Under the pieces are notes generated by a model. The model saw only the letters and a list, made by a program, of their open reading frames with translations, made no database searches and was not told the DNA's origin. From assembly GCA_020445785.1 (NCBI GenBank), contig JAGRFZ010000013.1, positions 42,633 through 95,627 on the forward strand: a stretch of DNA of 52,995 nucleotides, given 5' to 3'. The position numbers were made by a program, and so were the translations under genes. This DNA comes from Rhodocyclaceae bacterium. Lineage in GTDB: Bacteria > Pseudomonadota > Gammaproteobacteria > Burkholderiales > Rhodocyclaceae. This document shows, one piece after another, positions 1 through 8,503 of the stretch (positions within the stretch are counted from its first letter, which is position 1; the number at the start of each line of letters is the position of its first letter).

Positions 1-2
1 GC

Positions 3-212
3 GGGCGCGACGAGAACCTCAACGCACCGGGCATGCATTTCGAGCCGTTGGCATTCGAAACCTGCTGCTCGCTGCCCGACTGCGATCAGGCGCCCGATGC
101 GCCGCCCAACCGCTTCTACGCCTACGGCGTCGTCGCCCGGCTGGCGCTTCTGGCGGCCTCGCTCGAAATCGAGGAACAGGCGCCGAGCGAACTGGTGGAG
201 GCGGTCGCCTGA
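3..212 (+). CDS. C-terminal end of a protein cut by the window edge, possibly glutamate-cysteine ligase
   Basis: An open frame enters from the left edge and stops with TGA, leaving 69 residues. The visible part has a CCSLPDC segment and a closing helix around NRFYAYGVVARLALLAAS. The stop lies four bases before the glutathione synthase ATG, so the two genes are almost certainly co-transcribed. In several beta- and gammaproteobacteria the gene directly upstream of gshB encodes glutamate-cysteine ligase, the preceding step of glutathione synthesis. That placement is the only reason for the suggestion; I do not recognise the family from the tail itself. Confidence 0.6.
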   Translation, partial: GRDENLNAPGMHFEPLAFETCCSLPDCDQAPDAPPNRFYAYGVVARLALLAASLEIEEQAPSELVEAVA

Positions 213-216
213 AGCG

Positions 217-1155
217 ATGGATCTGGCACTGATTCTCGATCCGCTGGACAGTCTGAAGGCCTACAAGGACTCGTCGATCGCCATCATGCGGGCCGCTGCG
301 GCTCGCGGCCACCGCGTCTGGTGCATCCAGCGCGAGCACCTGGGCTGGCGTGAAGGCCGCAGCCACGCCCGGGCCTTGCCGATCGAGCTGCTGCCGGGCG
401 ATGCGCCGTGGCTTCGCGGCGGAGACCCGACCAACCGCGCGCTCGCCGAGTTCGACGCGGTGCTGATGCGCCAGGACCCACCCTTCGATTTCGAGTACGT
501 AGCCGCCACCTGGATGCTCGAGCGGGCGGCCGGCGAAGGGGCGCGCGTGTTCAACGACCCACGCGCGATCCGCGATCATTCGGAAAAGCTGGCGATCGCC
601 GAGTTTCCGCAGTTCACGGCGACCACGCTGGTGACGCGGGACGGCGACGCCCTGCAGGCTTTCATCGACGAACTCGGCGACGTCATCCTGAAGCCGCTCG
701 ACGGCATGGGCGGCAGCGGTATCTTTCGGGTTCGCCGCGACGATCCCAACCGCAATGCGATCGTCGAGACCCTGGCCGGCCCCGACCGGCATACCGTAAT
801 GGCCCAGCGCTACCTGCCGATGATCCGCGAAGGCGACAAGCGCGTACTGATCATCGGTGGCGAAGTCGTGCCCTTCGCGCTGGCTCGGATTCCCCGGGAT
901 GGGGAGACCCGCGGAAATCTGGCTGCCGGCGGTCGCGGCGTGGCCATGCCGCTCACGCCGCGCGAACGCGAGATCGCCGAGACCCTCGCACCGCTGCTGT
1001 GGTCGCGAGGGCTGCTGATCGTCGGCCTCGACATGATCGGCGGCCACCTCACCGAAATCAACGTGACCAGCCCGACCTGCATGGTCGAAATCCGCGAACA
1101 GGCCGGATTCGACGTCGCCGGCCTCGTCGTCGAACGGCTCGAGCGCTGCCTCTGA
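217..1155 (+). CDS. gshB: Glutathione synthase
   Basis: This cytoplasmic ATP-grasp ligase joins gamma-glutamylcysteine and glycine to make glutathione. The 312-residue product matches the usual GshB length (316 in E. coli). The N-terminal domain opens with MDLALILDPLDSLKAYKDSS, the family signature around the substrate domain. A MRQDPPFDFEYV segment follows, then the ATP-grasp core with VILKPLDGMGGSGIFR near residues 165-180. The C-terminal catalytic region has GLDMIGGHLTEINVTSPT near 270-290. An in-frame ATG at 97 exists, but the 217 start gives the canonical N-terminus and sits just after the upstream stop. Identification is secure. Confidence 0.97.
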   Translation: MDLALILDPLDSLKAYKDSSIAIMRAAAARGHRVWCIQREHLGWREGRSHARALPIELLPGDAPWLRGGDPTNRALAEFDAVLMRQDPPFDFEYVAATWMLERAAGEGARVFNDPRAIRDHSEKLAIAEFPQFTATTLVTRDGDALQAFIDELGDVILKPLDGMGGSGIFRVRRDDPNRNAIVETLAGPDRHTVMAQRYLPMIREGDKRVLIIGGEVVPFALARIPRDGETRGNLAAGGRGVAMPLTPREREIAETLAPLLWSRGLLIVGLDMIGGHLTEINVTSPTCMVEIREQAGFDVAGLVVERLERCL

Positions 1156-1350
1156 ACCGGCGCGCACGCGCCGCGAACGTCCCACCGACCCACCCCTTGG
1201 ACCATCGCCCGCAGCGGCCTGCGGCGCGTCCCGGCACGGCCGACGCCAGCAAGGCCGTCTGATCCTAAAGCAGCTTCCGCTCGAGGCCGATAAATTCCTC
1301 AGGATCTCGAGCCCGCACGGCGACCGCCGGCACGGGACTGCAAGGAAGCC

Positions 1351-1875
1351 ATGTCCGACTCCGCACCCCAAACCGGCCAGCTCCGCCTGATCGGTCGCAT
1401 CTCACTGCTGTTCGCCCTGCTCGCGATGGCCGGCCTGGCCATGGTGCTTCTTCTTGCGCGACCCGTGGACGGCGGCTACCTCGATGTGATCCGCAACCTC
1501 AGTGCCAGCCGCGCCCAGTTGCCCGGTCTGATGGCGGTCGGCGGGTTGCTGCTGGTGGTCGGCACCGCGCTGACGACCTGGCTGATCGCGCTCTACAGCA
1601 GCTTCCGCGTGGCCGGACCGCTGCATCGCTTCTGCATCGACCTCGAACGGGGCGTGCGCGACGGCCAGGTGCCGCGGGTACGAGTGCGCGCCAACGACGC
1701 CGCCCAGCAGGAGGCCCGCTATCTGGAGGAGACGGTCGCCGATCTCTATCGGCAGCAGGACGAGATCGGCAGCTTGCTGGACGATGGCATGGCGCTGCTG
1801 CGTGCCGGCAAACCCGAGGCCGCGGCCGCCGCGGGCGAGGAACTGGTGCGCCGGATGGACACCTTCGCGCTATGA
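1351..1875 (+). CDS. Two-TM membrane protein with HAMP-like region, first gene of a multiheme cytochrome operon
   Basis: A 174-residue inner-membrane protein with hydrophobic segments at about 13-36 and 60-82. They are followed by a cytoplasmic segment beginning FRVAGPLHRF that resembles the start of a HAMP linker, then an acidic, probably helical tail. There is no kinase or methyl-accepting domain. Its stop overlaps the start of the heptaheme cytochrome by four bases (ATGA), which implies translational coupling. A GGAAG ribosome site precedes the ATG. Similar short HAMP-bearing proteins occur beside multiheme cytochromes in metal- and sulfur-cycling bacteria. A role as membrane anchor or signalling partner of the cytochrome is an inference from position. 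Confidence 0.75.
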   Translation: MSDSAPQTGQLRLIGRISLLFALLAMAGLAMVLLLARPVDGGYLDVIRNLSASRAQLPGLMAVGGLLLVVGTALTTWLIALYSSFRVAGPLHRFCIDLERGVRDGQVPRVRVRANDAAQQEARYLEETVADLYRQQDEIGSLLDDGMALLRAGKPEAAAAAGEELVRRMDTFAL

Positions 1876-2648
1876 CCGGATTGCGCCAATTCGCCGCGGC
1901 CGGTCTGCTCGCCACCCTGGCGCTGATGGTTTCGGCCGACCGCCAACCTGCGGATCCGCTTGCTGCGGCGGCTTGCGATGGTTGCCACGTCAGCTCCGGC
2001 GCGGTCGAAGCCGCCACCGCGCGGGTCCTGCATGCCAGCCAGGAAAAACTGTGCAGCGACTGCCACCCTCGCGCCGCAGTCGCCAGTCACCCCACCGGGG
2101 TACGCCCGAGCATGCAGGCGGTGGCCGATTACCCGCTCGACTGGAAGGGCGAACTCACCTGCAGCTCCTGCCACGACATCCACGCCCAGCGACACGGCCA
2201 GCTCCGCGGCGACAAGCGCCGACGCGAGTTCTGCCTCGCCTGTCATGACGCGACCTTCTTCCAACAGATGGCCGACGGCGGCCGGTCGCTGGCGGTCTCG
2301 GGCCACCTCGAAACGATCGGCCTCGACGGCGGGTCCGCACTGCTCGACCCCTACACCGCGCAATGCATGGACTGCCACGGCGAACGCGGCGACGGCACGG
2401 TCGAAGTCACGAGCAGCGCCAACAGCCGCCACAGCGGCAGTGGCGTCAATCACCCGGTCGGCGTCGAATACGCCAAGGCCAGTGTCTTCGGCGGTTTCCG
2501 CGATCGCACCGCCCTCGACCGTGCGATCGAGTTGCCCGGCGGGCTGGTCAGCTGCATCTCCTGCCACAGCGGCTACAGCGGGCGCCATGGCGCGGTCCGA
2601 CGCACCTCGCGCGGCGGCGGCCTCTGTCTGGAGTGCCACGACCTATGA
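1872..2648 (+). CDS. Exported heptaheme c-type cytochrome (paired CxxCH type)
   Basis: This 258-residue protein has a probable Sec signal peptide (about residues 1-22) and seven CxxCH haem-attachment motifs: CDGCH, CSDCH, CSSCH, CLACH, CMDCH, CISCH and CLECH. The last ends two residues from the C-terminus. The arrangement of motifs 3 and 4 (CSSCHDIH ... CLACHD) is that of the doubled-CxxCH cytochrome family. It should be periplasmic and carry electrons, but neither donor nor acceptor can be told from the sequence. It is the middle gene of a tightly overlapping trio, with ATGA overlaps at both ends, so stoichiometric synthesis with its two membrane neighbours is likely. Confidence 0.93.
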   Translation: MTGLRQFAAAGLLATLALMVSADRQPADPLAAAACDGCHVSSGAVEAATARVLHASQEKLCSDCHPRAAVASHPTGVRPSMQAVADYPLDWKGELTCSSCHDIHAQRHGQLRGDKRRREFCLACHDATFFQQMADGGRSLAVSGHLETIGLDGGSALLDPYTAQCMDCHGERGDGTVEVTSSANSRHSGSGVNHPVGVEYAKASVFGGFRDRTALDRAIELPGGLVSCISCHSGYSGRHGAVRRTSRGGGLCLECHDL

Positions 2649-3214
2649 GTACGATGACGCCCCAGACCCACCGACGCCGCCAGGTGTTCGTCGACGCCCA
2701 GCTTCAAGGACGGCTGGCCCTCGCGCTCGTCGTGCTCGAAGCGGGATTGCTGGTACTTGCATGCGCCTACCTCTACCACGCCTTCGGCGAGATCATCGAC
2801 GAATCCCTTTACGTGATCCACGCCGCCGAGCGTTCGCCGCTCCTGCCCCGCCTGGCGACCGCCCTCGGCCAGACCATCGTGGTCTGTGCGCTCGCCAATA
2901 CGGCCGCGCTGATGCTGGCCGATGCAATCTGGGGACGCCACGTGCGCAAGGTCCTGGCCGCATTCCGGAAGCGCCTCGCGCGGGTTCGCGAGCGCGACCT
3001 GCGCCCGGACGAGCCCTGCGCTGCAGCACCTCCCCGCCATCGACTGCTGGGCCTGACCGAGCGCTGGATCGACAGCGAACGCCAGCGACTGATCGCGGCG
3101 CGCGAGGCCGCCCGGCTACTGGCGACGGCGCCGACGCCCGCCAGCGACGCCCTGGAGCGCCTCGAAGCCGCGCGCCGCGCTTTGCCGCGGGCCCCGCGGG
3201 GCGACCGAAACTGA
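2645..3214 (+). CDS. Two-TM membrane protein, third gene of the cytochrome operon
   Basis: A 189-residue protein with hydrophobic segments at about 23-45 and 73-96, followed by a long, highly charged cytoplasmic tail rich in Arg and Ala that is probably helical. The layout resembles the first gene of the operon (two TM segments, then a helical cytoplasmic tail), but I see no clear sequence identity. Its ATG overlaps the cytochrome stop (ATGA), so this start is preferred over the longer in-frame extension from 2363. Function is unknown. Position suggests a structural or regulatory partner of the heptaheme cytochrome. Confidence 0.72.
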   Translation: MSTMTPQTHRRRQVFVDAQLQGRLALALVVLEAGLLVLACAYLYHAFGEIIDESLYVIHAAERSPLLPRLATALGQTIVVCALANTAALMLADAIWGRHVRKVLAAFRKRLARVRERDLRPDEPCAAAPPRHRLLGLTERWIDSERQRLIAAREAARLLATAPTPASDALERLEAARRALPRAPRGDRN

Positions 3215-3230
3215 GCAGGAAGACACGAAC

Positions 3231-3644
3231 ATGCTGATCATGGAATGGAATCCGGCCCTCGAAGTGGGCATCGACGAGATGGACAAGGATCACCGCATCT
3301 TGTTCGAACTGCTGATCCGCACGCAGGACGCCAGCGACGCCGGCGATCGTGGCGAAGCCATGGCGGTGCTGAAGGAACTGGCTGGTTACACCGAATGGCA
3401 CTTCGCCCGCGAAGAGGCGTTGATGGAACGCCATGGCTACGAATTCGCCGCCGAACACCGCGAGGAACACCAGCGCCTCGCACGCCAGGTGGGGCACATG
3501 ATGACCGATCTCGATCACGGCCACATCGTGCCGCACGACATCGCCACCTTTCTGCAGCGCTGGCTGATCGGCCACATTGCCGGGGCCGACCGCCACGTCG
3601 GCGAAGCGATCGCCCGCTCCCGTCAAAAGGCCGCGTTGCGCTGA
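3231..3644 (+). CDS. Bacteriohemerythrin
   Basis: A 137-residue, single-domain hemerythrin binding oxygen (or NO) at a non-haem di-iron site. The ligands appear in canonical order: His21 in DKDH, the HxxxE of WHFAREE, the HxxxH of EHREEH, and the final HxxxxD of HIAGAD. The N-terminal MEWNPALEVGIDEMD is typical, and translation could equally start at the internal ATG at 3240. It lies 16 bases after the cytochrome operon, so it may protect or supply oxygen-sensitive redox proteins encoded there. That link is inferred from position only. Confidence 0.93.
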   Translation: MLIMEWNPALEVGIDEMDKDHRILFELLIRTQDASDAGDRGEAMAVLKELAGYTEWHFAREEALMERHGYEFAAEHREEHQRLARQVGHMMTDLDHGHIVPHDIATFLQRWLIGHIAGADRHVGEAIARSRQKAALR

Positions 3645-3663
3645 GTCGCCGCCCCAGGCGGGC

Positions 3664-3669
3664 TAGAAT
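3664..3669 (+). promoter_or_regulatory. Candidate -10 element for argC
   Basis: TAGAAT differs from the sigma-70 consensus at one base and would start transcription about 25 bases before the argC ATG. No convincing -35 hexamer lies at the right distance (TTGCGC is 22 bases away), so this is only a candidate. Confidence 0.3.
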
Positions 3670-3700
3670 ATCGGCCTGACGCACTCGCCTGGAGCAGGCC

Positions 3701-4660
3701 ATGAGCCACAAGATTTTCATCGACGGCCGTCACGGCACCACCGGACTCAAGATCGACGAACGACTGGCGCGACGCGACGACATCGAGATCCTCGGCATCG
3801 CCGAGGCGGAACGCAAGAATCCCGCCGCCAAGGCCGAGGTCATCAATCGCGCCGACATCGTCTTCCTGTGCCTGCCGGACGCAGCCTCCCGCGAGTCGGT
3901 GGCGCTGCTCGCCGCCGACAACGGCCATACCCGCTTCCTCGACGCCAGCACCGCCCACCGAACGCACCCGGACTGGGTCTACGGCTTGCCCGAGCTCTCG
4001 CCGGCACACCACGAACGCGTCCGCAGCGCACGCCGGGTTGCGGTGCCGGGCTGCCACGCGAGCGGCTTCATCATGCTCATGCAGCCGCTGGTCGCTGCCG
4101 GTCTGGTTCCGCCGGACTATCCGGCGACGACCTATTCCATCACCGGTTACAGCGGCGGGGGCAACGAGATGATCGCCAGCTACGAAGAGCCCGCCACGCT
4201 GCCTCCGTCGATGACCAGTCCCCGCTTCTACGCCCTCGGCCTCGGCCACAAGCACCTGCCCGAGATGCAGACCGTGAGCGGCCTCGCCGCGCCGCCGCTG
4301 TTCACGCCGATCGTCGGCAATTTCGCCCAAGGGATGGTGGTCGCGGTGCCGCTGTTGCCCCGACTGCTGCCGCGCACGTCGGGTCCGGATGAACTCCACC
4401 GCTTCCTTGCCGAGCACTACAAGGACCAGATCTTCGTGCGCGTGATGCCGCGCGACACCACCGCGACGCTCGACAATGGCTTCCTGCCTGCCACCGCGTG
4501 CAACGACACCAATCGCGCCGAGATCTTCGTGTTCGGGCACGACGACCAGATCCTGCTTGCGGCCCGCTTCGACAACCTTGGCAAGGGCGCTTCCGGCGCC
4601 GCCATCCAATGCATGAACGTCATGCTGGGCGTCGCGGAAGATACCGGGCTGACCCGCTGA
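3701..4660 (+). CDS. argC: N-acetyl-gamma-glutamyl-phosphate reductase, short type
   Basis: Catalyses the NADPH-dependent third step of arginine synthesis, reducing N-acetylglutamyl phosphate to the semialdehyde. The 319-residue protein belongs to the shorter ArgC class (about 310 residues) rather than the longer E. coli type. The dinucleotide-binding start is IFIDGRHGTTG. The catalytic cysteine is Cys118 in VAVPGCHASG, followed by the conserved SITGYSGGG loop and LGHKHLPEM. It stands alone, with no other arg genes nearby, in a short independent transcription unit. Confidence 0.95.
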   Translation: MSHKIFIDGRHGTTGLKIDERLARRDDIEILGIAEAERKNPAAKAEVINRADIVFLCLPDAASRESVALLAADNGHTRFLDASTAHRTHPDWVYGLPELSPAHHERVRSARRVAVPGCHASGFIMLMQPLVAAGLVPPDYPATTYSITGYSGGGNEMIASYEEPATLPPSMTSPRFYALGLGHKHLPEMQTVSGLAAPPLFTPIVGNFAQGMVVAVPLLPRLLPRTSGPDELHRFLAEHYKDQIFVRVMPRDTTATLDNGFLPATACNDTNRAEIFVFGHDDQILLAARFDNLGKGASGAAIQCMNVMLGVAEDTGLTR

Positions 4661-4696
4661 GCGATTCCGGCGCCTGGCGAGGTGACGCGATCGCCG

Positions 4697-6667
4697 ATGA
4701 CTGAACTGCCCCTCGTCCTGGCGGGTCCGCAGTTGCGCAGGCTCGAGGCGCGACGCTTGGTGATGTGGCTGGCCAGTTCGTGCGAGATTCGCCTGCGGAT
4801 TCGCCTCGGCGACGCCGGTCGGACCCTTCTCGCCCACGACGCTGCCACTGCAGGCGGCGCCCTGCGGCATCTCTCCGCCGGATCGAACCTGCACTACTAC
4901 CTGCTGGATCTGGCACTCGATCAGGACCTGCCCGAGGGTCGCTGGATCGACTACGAGCTGGAACTCGCGCCGCTCGCCGAGGCGCCGCCCCGCTGGCAAG
5001 GATGGCGCGACTGGGCGCCGGATCTGTGCTACCCGGGCAAAGACGGTCCGGGCTTCGTTCGCCAGGCGCGCATCGACGCCCTGCTGCACGGCTCGTGCCG
5101 CAAGCCCCATCATGCCGGCGGCGACGGTCTTGCCGAAGCCGACCGCCTGCTCGAGCGTTGCCTGGCGCCGACCGCCACAGAAGGCGACGCGGACGCCGAG
5201 GCCGCTCCGCGCTGGCCGGCGCTGTTGCTGCTGACCGGCGACCAGGTCTATGTGGACGATGTCGCCGGACCGATGCTGGGCGCCATTCACGATCTGCTCG
5301 GGCGGCTGCAGTTGCCCAACGAGGCCCTCGCGGGCAGCAGGACCGCTGAAGTGGAAGATGCCCGCTCGCTGTATGCGCACCCCTGCTGCTACTACCATCG
5401 CGAGCGCCTGCTGCCGCGGCGCAGACGCAACCTGGCGGTACTCGAGATTCTCTTCGGCGGCGTCGAGAAGCCGGTATTCACCTCCGACAATGCCCACAAC
5501 CACCTGATCACCCTCGCCGAGATGCTGGCGATGTACCTGCTGGTCTGGTCACCGGCGGCATGGCCGGTGAGCACGCCCGAGCCCCCTCGCACCCTGGCGC
5601 CGGAGGACCGCGAGCGCTATCTGGGCGAAGCATCCACGCTCGACGACTTCGTCGCGGATCTGGGCCGCGTGCGCCGACTCATGGCACACCTGCCGGTGGC
5701 GATGATCTTCGACGATCACGACGTCACCGACGACTGGAACCTCAGCCGCGAGTGGGAGGAGGTGGCCTACGGTCATCCGTTCTCGCGGCGCGTCGTCGGC
5801 AACGCCATCGTCGCCTACCTGGTCAATCAGGCCTGGGGAAACCGGCCGGAGGCCTTCGACGAGGAATTGTTGGCACGCGCCGGCACGTGCCTGTCGTCGC
5901 CGGGCGGCCCTCGGCACGACGAATTCATCGACGAGCTCCTGCGCTTTGGCGAGTGGCACTTCTCCTGGCCCACCACGCCCCCCCTGCTGGTGCTCGACAC
6001 GCGCACCCATCGCTGGCGCTCGGAACTGTCGGCGCGCCGGCCGTCGGGCCTGATGGACTGGGAGTCACTGACCGACCTGCAGCAGACCCTGAAGGATCAT
6101 CACGCGGTCCTGATGGTCTCCGCCGCACCGATCTTCGGGGTCAAGCTGATCGAGGTCATCCAGCGCGTATTCACCTGGTTGGGGCGCCCGCTGCTGGTCG
6201 ACGCGGAAAACTGGATGGCCCATGCGGGCGGCGCAAGGACCATGCTCAACATCTTCCGCCATCCGCGGACGCCGCAGGTTTTCGTCGTGCTCTCGGGTGA
6301 CGTGCATTACTCCTTCGTCTATGACGTCGAATTGCGGGGCCGCGCGCTCGGGCCGGACATCTGGCAGATCTGCAGCAGTGGTGTCCGCAACGAGTTTCCG
6401 CCGAAGCTGCTCGACGTGCTCGACCGCGCCAATCGCTGGCTGTTTTCACCGCGATCGCCGTTCAACCTGCTGACCCGCCGCCGCCGCACCCGCGTCATTC
6501 CGCGCAAGCCCGAAGGCACGCCCCATGGCCGCAGGCTGCTCAACGGCAGCGGCATCGGATTGGTCGAGCTCGACGCCGAGGGACGCCCTTGGCGAATCCG
6601 CGAATTGCTCGCGGACGGACGCCAGTGCGAATTCACCCGGCGTGAGGACGAATCCCGCTGGGATTGA
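4697..6667 (+). CDS. PhoD-like phosphatase (alkaline phosphatase D superfamily)
   Basis: A 656-residue metallophosphatase-like protein. The metal-binding motifs of the PhoD-like fold are visible: GDQVYVDDV (about residue 182), IFDDHDVTDDWN (about 335) and LSGDVHYSF (about 532). There is no signal peptide, so it is probably cytoplasmic, unlike classical secreted PhoD. A GTG at 4682 would add five residues; the ATG at 4697 with GAGG upstream is preferred. The substrate is unknown. The gene follows argC by about 36 bases, but no pathway link is evident. Confidence 0.85.
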   Translation: MTELPLVLAGPQLRRLEARRLVMWLASSCEIRLRIRLGDAGRTLLAHDAATAGGALRHLSAGSNLHYYLLDLALDQDLPEGRWIDYELELAPLAEAPPRWQGWRDWAPDLCYPGKDGPGFVRQARIDALLHGSCRKPHHAGGDGLAEADRLLERCLAPTATEGDADAEAAPRWPALLLLTGDQVYVDDVAGPMLGAIHDLLGRLQLPNEALAGSRTAEVEDARSLYAHPCCYYHRERLLPRRRRNLAVLEILFGGVEKPVFTSDNAHNHLITLAEMLAMYLLVWSPAAWPVSTPEPPRTLAPEDRERYLGEASTLDDFVADLGRVRRLMAHLPVAMIFDDHDVTDDWNLSREWEEVAYGHPFSRRVVGNAIVAYLVNQAWGNRPEAFDEELLARAGTCLSSPGGPRHDEFIDELLRFGEWHFSWPTTPPLLVLDTRTHRWRSELSARRPSGLMDWESLTDLQQTLKDHHAVLMVSAAPIFGVKLIEVIQRVFTWLGRPLLVDAENWMAHAGGARTMLNIFRHPRTPQVFVVLSGDVHYSFVYDVELRGRALGPDIWQICSSGVRNEFPPKLLDVLDRANRWLFSPRSPFNLLTRRRRTRVIPRKPEGTPHGRRLLNGSGIGLVELDAEGRPWRIRELLADGRQCEFTRREDESRWD

Positions 6668-6746
6668 ACGGGGCGCCGATCGGGATGGTCGCTGGCGGCG
6701 AGTCGTGCGACAATTGCTGCATTGCAATAGACACCGGGGGAAGCCC

Positions 6747-7004
6747 ATGCTCTCGATCACCGACCTCCTCGACTTCATCGATCTCGACCCGGAGACGGTC
6801 CGCATCGTGGGCCGCGCGACCGGTCTCGGCGACGACGATTCGGTCGCCCTCGCGCGCCAGTTGCTGGCCAGCGAAGACGGCATTGCACTGATCCATCACA
6901 TGTACCGGGATCACCCCGACATCCGCCAGGACGCCACGATGGACCGCGACTACCACCGCTTTGCACGCAAGTACCCGCTCCCCGGCGCCTTTCCGCAGCC
7001 TTGA
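6747..7004 (+). CDS. Small conserved-looking protein of unknown function
   Basis: An 85-residue acidic soluble protein starting MLSITDLLDFIDLD, with no signal peptide or membrane segment. The ATG is preceded by a purine-rich GGGGGAAG ribosome site, and the reading frame has the codon bias of its neighbours. The longer in-frame extension from 6525 overlaps the phosphatase gene and is rejected. The HHMYRDHPD segment is the only distinctive feature. I do not recognise the family. Confidence 0.65.
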   Translation: MLSITDLLDFIDLDPETVRIVGRATGLGDDDSVALARQLLASEDGIALIHHMYRDHPDIRQDATMDRDYHRFARKYPLPGAFPQP

Positions 7005-7124
7005 CCAGCGCGCGCCGAAGCTGGAATCGGGTTGCGCCGCCGGGCGGCTTTCGCAGGCATCGTGACCGACCAAGCACGATCGGTGAGGTTCGTTGTCGAA
7101 GGGTCAGTCCGGAGAACCCTGCCC

Positions 7125-7394
7125 ATGCAAAAACTGTTCGCGCTGTTTCGCCTGGTCCGCAAGGACGTACGCATACTGCTGTTCGCGCTGCGCCACCCGC
7201 GACGTCCGGCCTGGCTGCTGCCTGCGGTGGCCGGCCTGCTGATCTACCTGATCTCGCCGGTGGACCTCATTCCCGAGACGCTGCCGGTCATCGGCGTCGT
7301 CGACGATCTCGTCCTCATCCCGCTGGTGATCGGCTGGATCGTGAACCGCCTGCCGCCGGAGTTACGAGCCGACGCGAGCGAGGAAACCGACTGA
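7125..7394 (+). CDS. DUF1232 (YkvA-like) small membrane protein
   Basis: An 89-residue protein with the DUF1232 signature: a hydrophobic segment followed by YLISPVDLIPETLPVIGVVDDL. Family members are small membrane proteins with no established biochemical role. The ATG at 7125 follows a GGAGAA ribosome site. The 31-residue upstream extension from 7032 lacks such a site and is not hydrophobic, so it is left out. Confidence 0.88.
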   Translation: MQKLFALFRLVRKDVRILLFALRHPRRPAWLLPAVAGLLIYLISPVDLIPETLPVIGVVDDLVLIPLVIGWIVNRLPPELRADASEETD

Positions 7395-7444
7395 GCGGGC
7401 GGACGACGACCGCCGCTGGAGCTGCGGCCGGACCCGCGGCTTCG

Positions 7445-8503
7445 ATGCGCCCGAAGCGACGTGCCGTGCTCCTCCTGCTGCGCGCGATCCTTCTCGTGCT
7501 GACCAGCGTCGTGCTCATCGGCTGCGCCCGCGACGAACTGTTCCGGCAGGAATCCTACGTCTTCGGCACCCGCGTCGAGGTCGTCGTCTATGGCAACGAT
7601 CCGACCCTGGCGAACGATGCGCTGGCCGAGGTGCTGCGCGAGTTCGACCGGCTGCACCGCGCCTTCCACGCGTGGGAGCCGTCGGAGCTGACCGCCCTCA
7701 ACGATGCCCTCGAGGCGGCGCGCCACCATCAGGTTTCGGCGGAGTTGGCGACCATGCTGGCCGATGCCAAACGCCTCTCGGCCCTCGGCGACGGCCTGTT
7801 CGAACCGGCCATCGGCCGCCTCATCGCGCTATGGGGCTTCCATTCCGACACCTTCCGGCCGAAACTGCCCGCGGAAAGTGCGGTGCGCGCGCTCGTCGCC
7901 CATGAGCCGCGGGTACTCGACCTGACCATCAATGGTCATGCCGTCAGCAGCAGCAACCGATTCGTCCGCCTCGATCTGGGCGGATACGCCAAGGGCTACG
8001 CGCTCGACCGCGCGGCCCGCATCCTGCGGGAGCGGGGCATCGAGAATGCGCTGGTGAACATCGGCGGCAATGTCCTGGCCCTCGGCGCCAAGGGCGATCG
8101 GCCGTGGCGCATCGGCATTCAGGATCCGCGCGACGCCGGCGTGCTGGCCTCGTTGCCGCTCTACGACGGCGAGGCGGTCGGCACCTCCGGTGACTACCAG
8201 CGCTACTTCGAAGTCGATGGGGTGCGCTACAGCCACCTGCTGGACCCGCGCAATGGCCATCCTGCCCGCGGCACGCGCTCACTGACCGTACTGGTCACCA
8301 AGCGACCCGGTGCGGGCACCCTGTCCGACGCCGCCAGCAAGCCGCTGTTCATCGCCAACGAAGATTGGCCGCGCTTGTCCGCACGGTACGACATTGCCCA
8401 CGTACTGCGCGTCGACGACCAGGGCAGGGTCGAGGCCAGCAGCGAGATGCACCGCCGGCTCGAATATCACGGCGACGCTCGCCCGGCCCGGGTCGTGGAG
8501 TAG
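7445..8503 (+). CDS. apbE: FAD:protein FMN transferase, lipoprotein form
   Basis: ApbE-type enzymes attach FMN through a phosphoester bond to a Thr or Ser of target redox proteins such as NqrB/RnfD-type subunits, using FAD. The 352-residue product has a lipoprotein signal ending in the lipobox LIGC (acylated Cys27), placing it at the periplasmic membrane face. Core motifs include YVFGTRVEV, LDLGGYAKGYALD, NIGGNVLALG and the C-terminal GTLSDAASKPLFI, where Asp and neighbours bind the metal. No obvious flavoprotein target is encoded in this window. The last 37 bases overlap the convergent glycosyltransferase gene. Confidence 0.93.
   Translation: MRPKRRAVLLLLRAILLVLTSVVLIGCARDELFRQESYVFGTRVEVVVYGNDPTLANDALAEVLREFDRLHRAFHAWEPSELTALNDALEAARHHQVSAELATMLADAKRLSALGDGLFEPAIGRLIALWGFHSDTFRPKLPAESAVRALVAHEPRVLDLTINGHAVSSSNRFVRLDLGGYAKGYALDRAARILRERGIENALVNIGGNVLALGAKGDRPWRIGIQDPRDAGVLASLPLYDGEAVGTSGDYQRYFEVDGVRYSHLLDPRNGHPARGTRSLTVLVTKRPGAGTLSDAASKPLFIANEDWPRLSARYDIAHVLRVDDQGRVEASSEMHRRLEYHGDARPARVVE

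Noticed and set aside
1333-1349. Sigma-54-like GGCACGGGACTGC just before the cytochrome operon
   Set aside because: GG and GC are nine rather than ten bases apart, and the element is too close to the start codon.
3623-5503. Long minus-strand frame (over 600 codons) opposite argC and the phosphatase
   Set aside because: It is antisense to two clearly identified genes and arises from the absence of stops in GC-rich DNA.
8467-8503. 37-base overlap of convergent gene ends as a sign of misannotation
   Set aside because: Both frames are well supported to their stops. Similar convergent overlaps occur at 13373-13438 and 20249-20264, so it is a feature of this compact genome.
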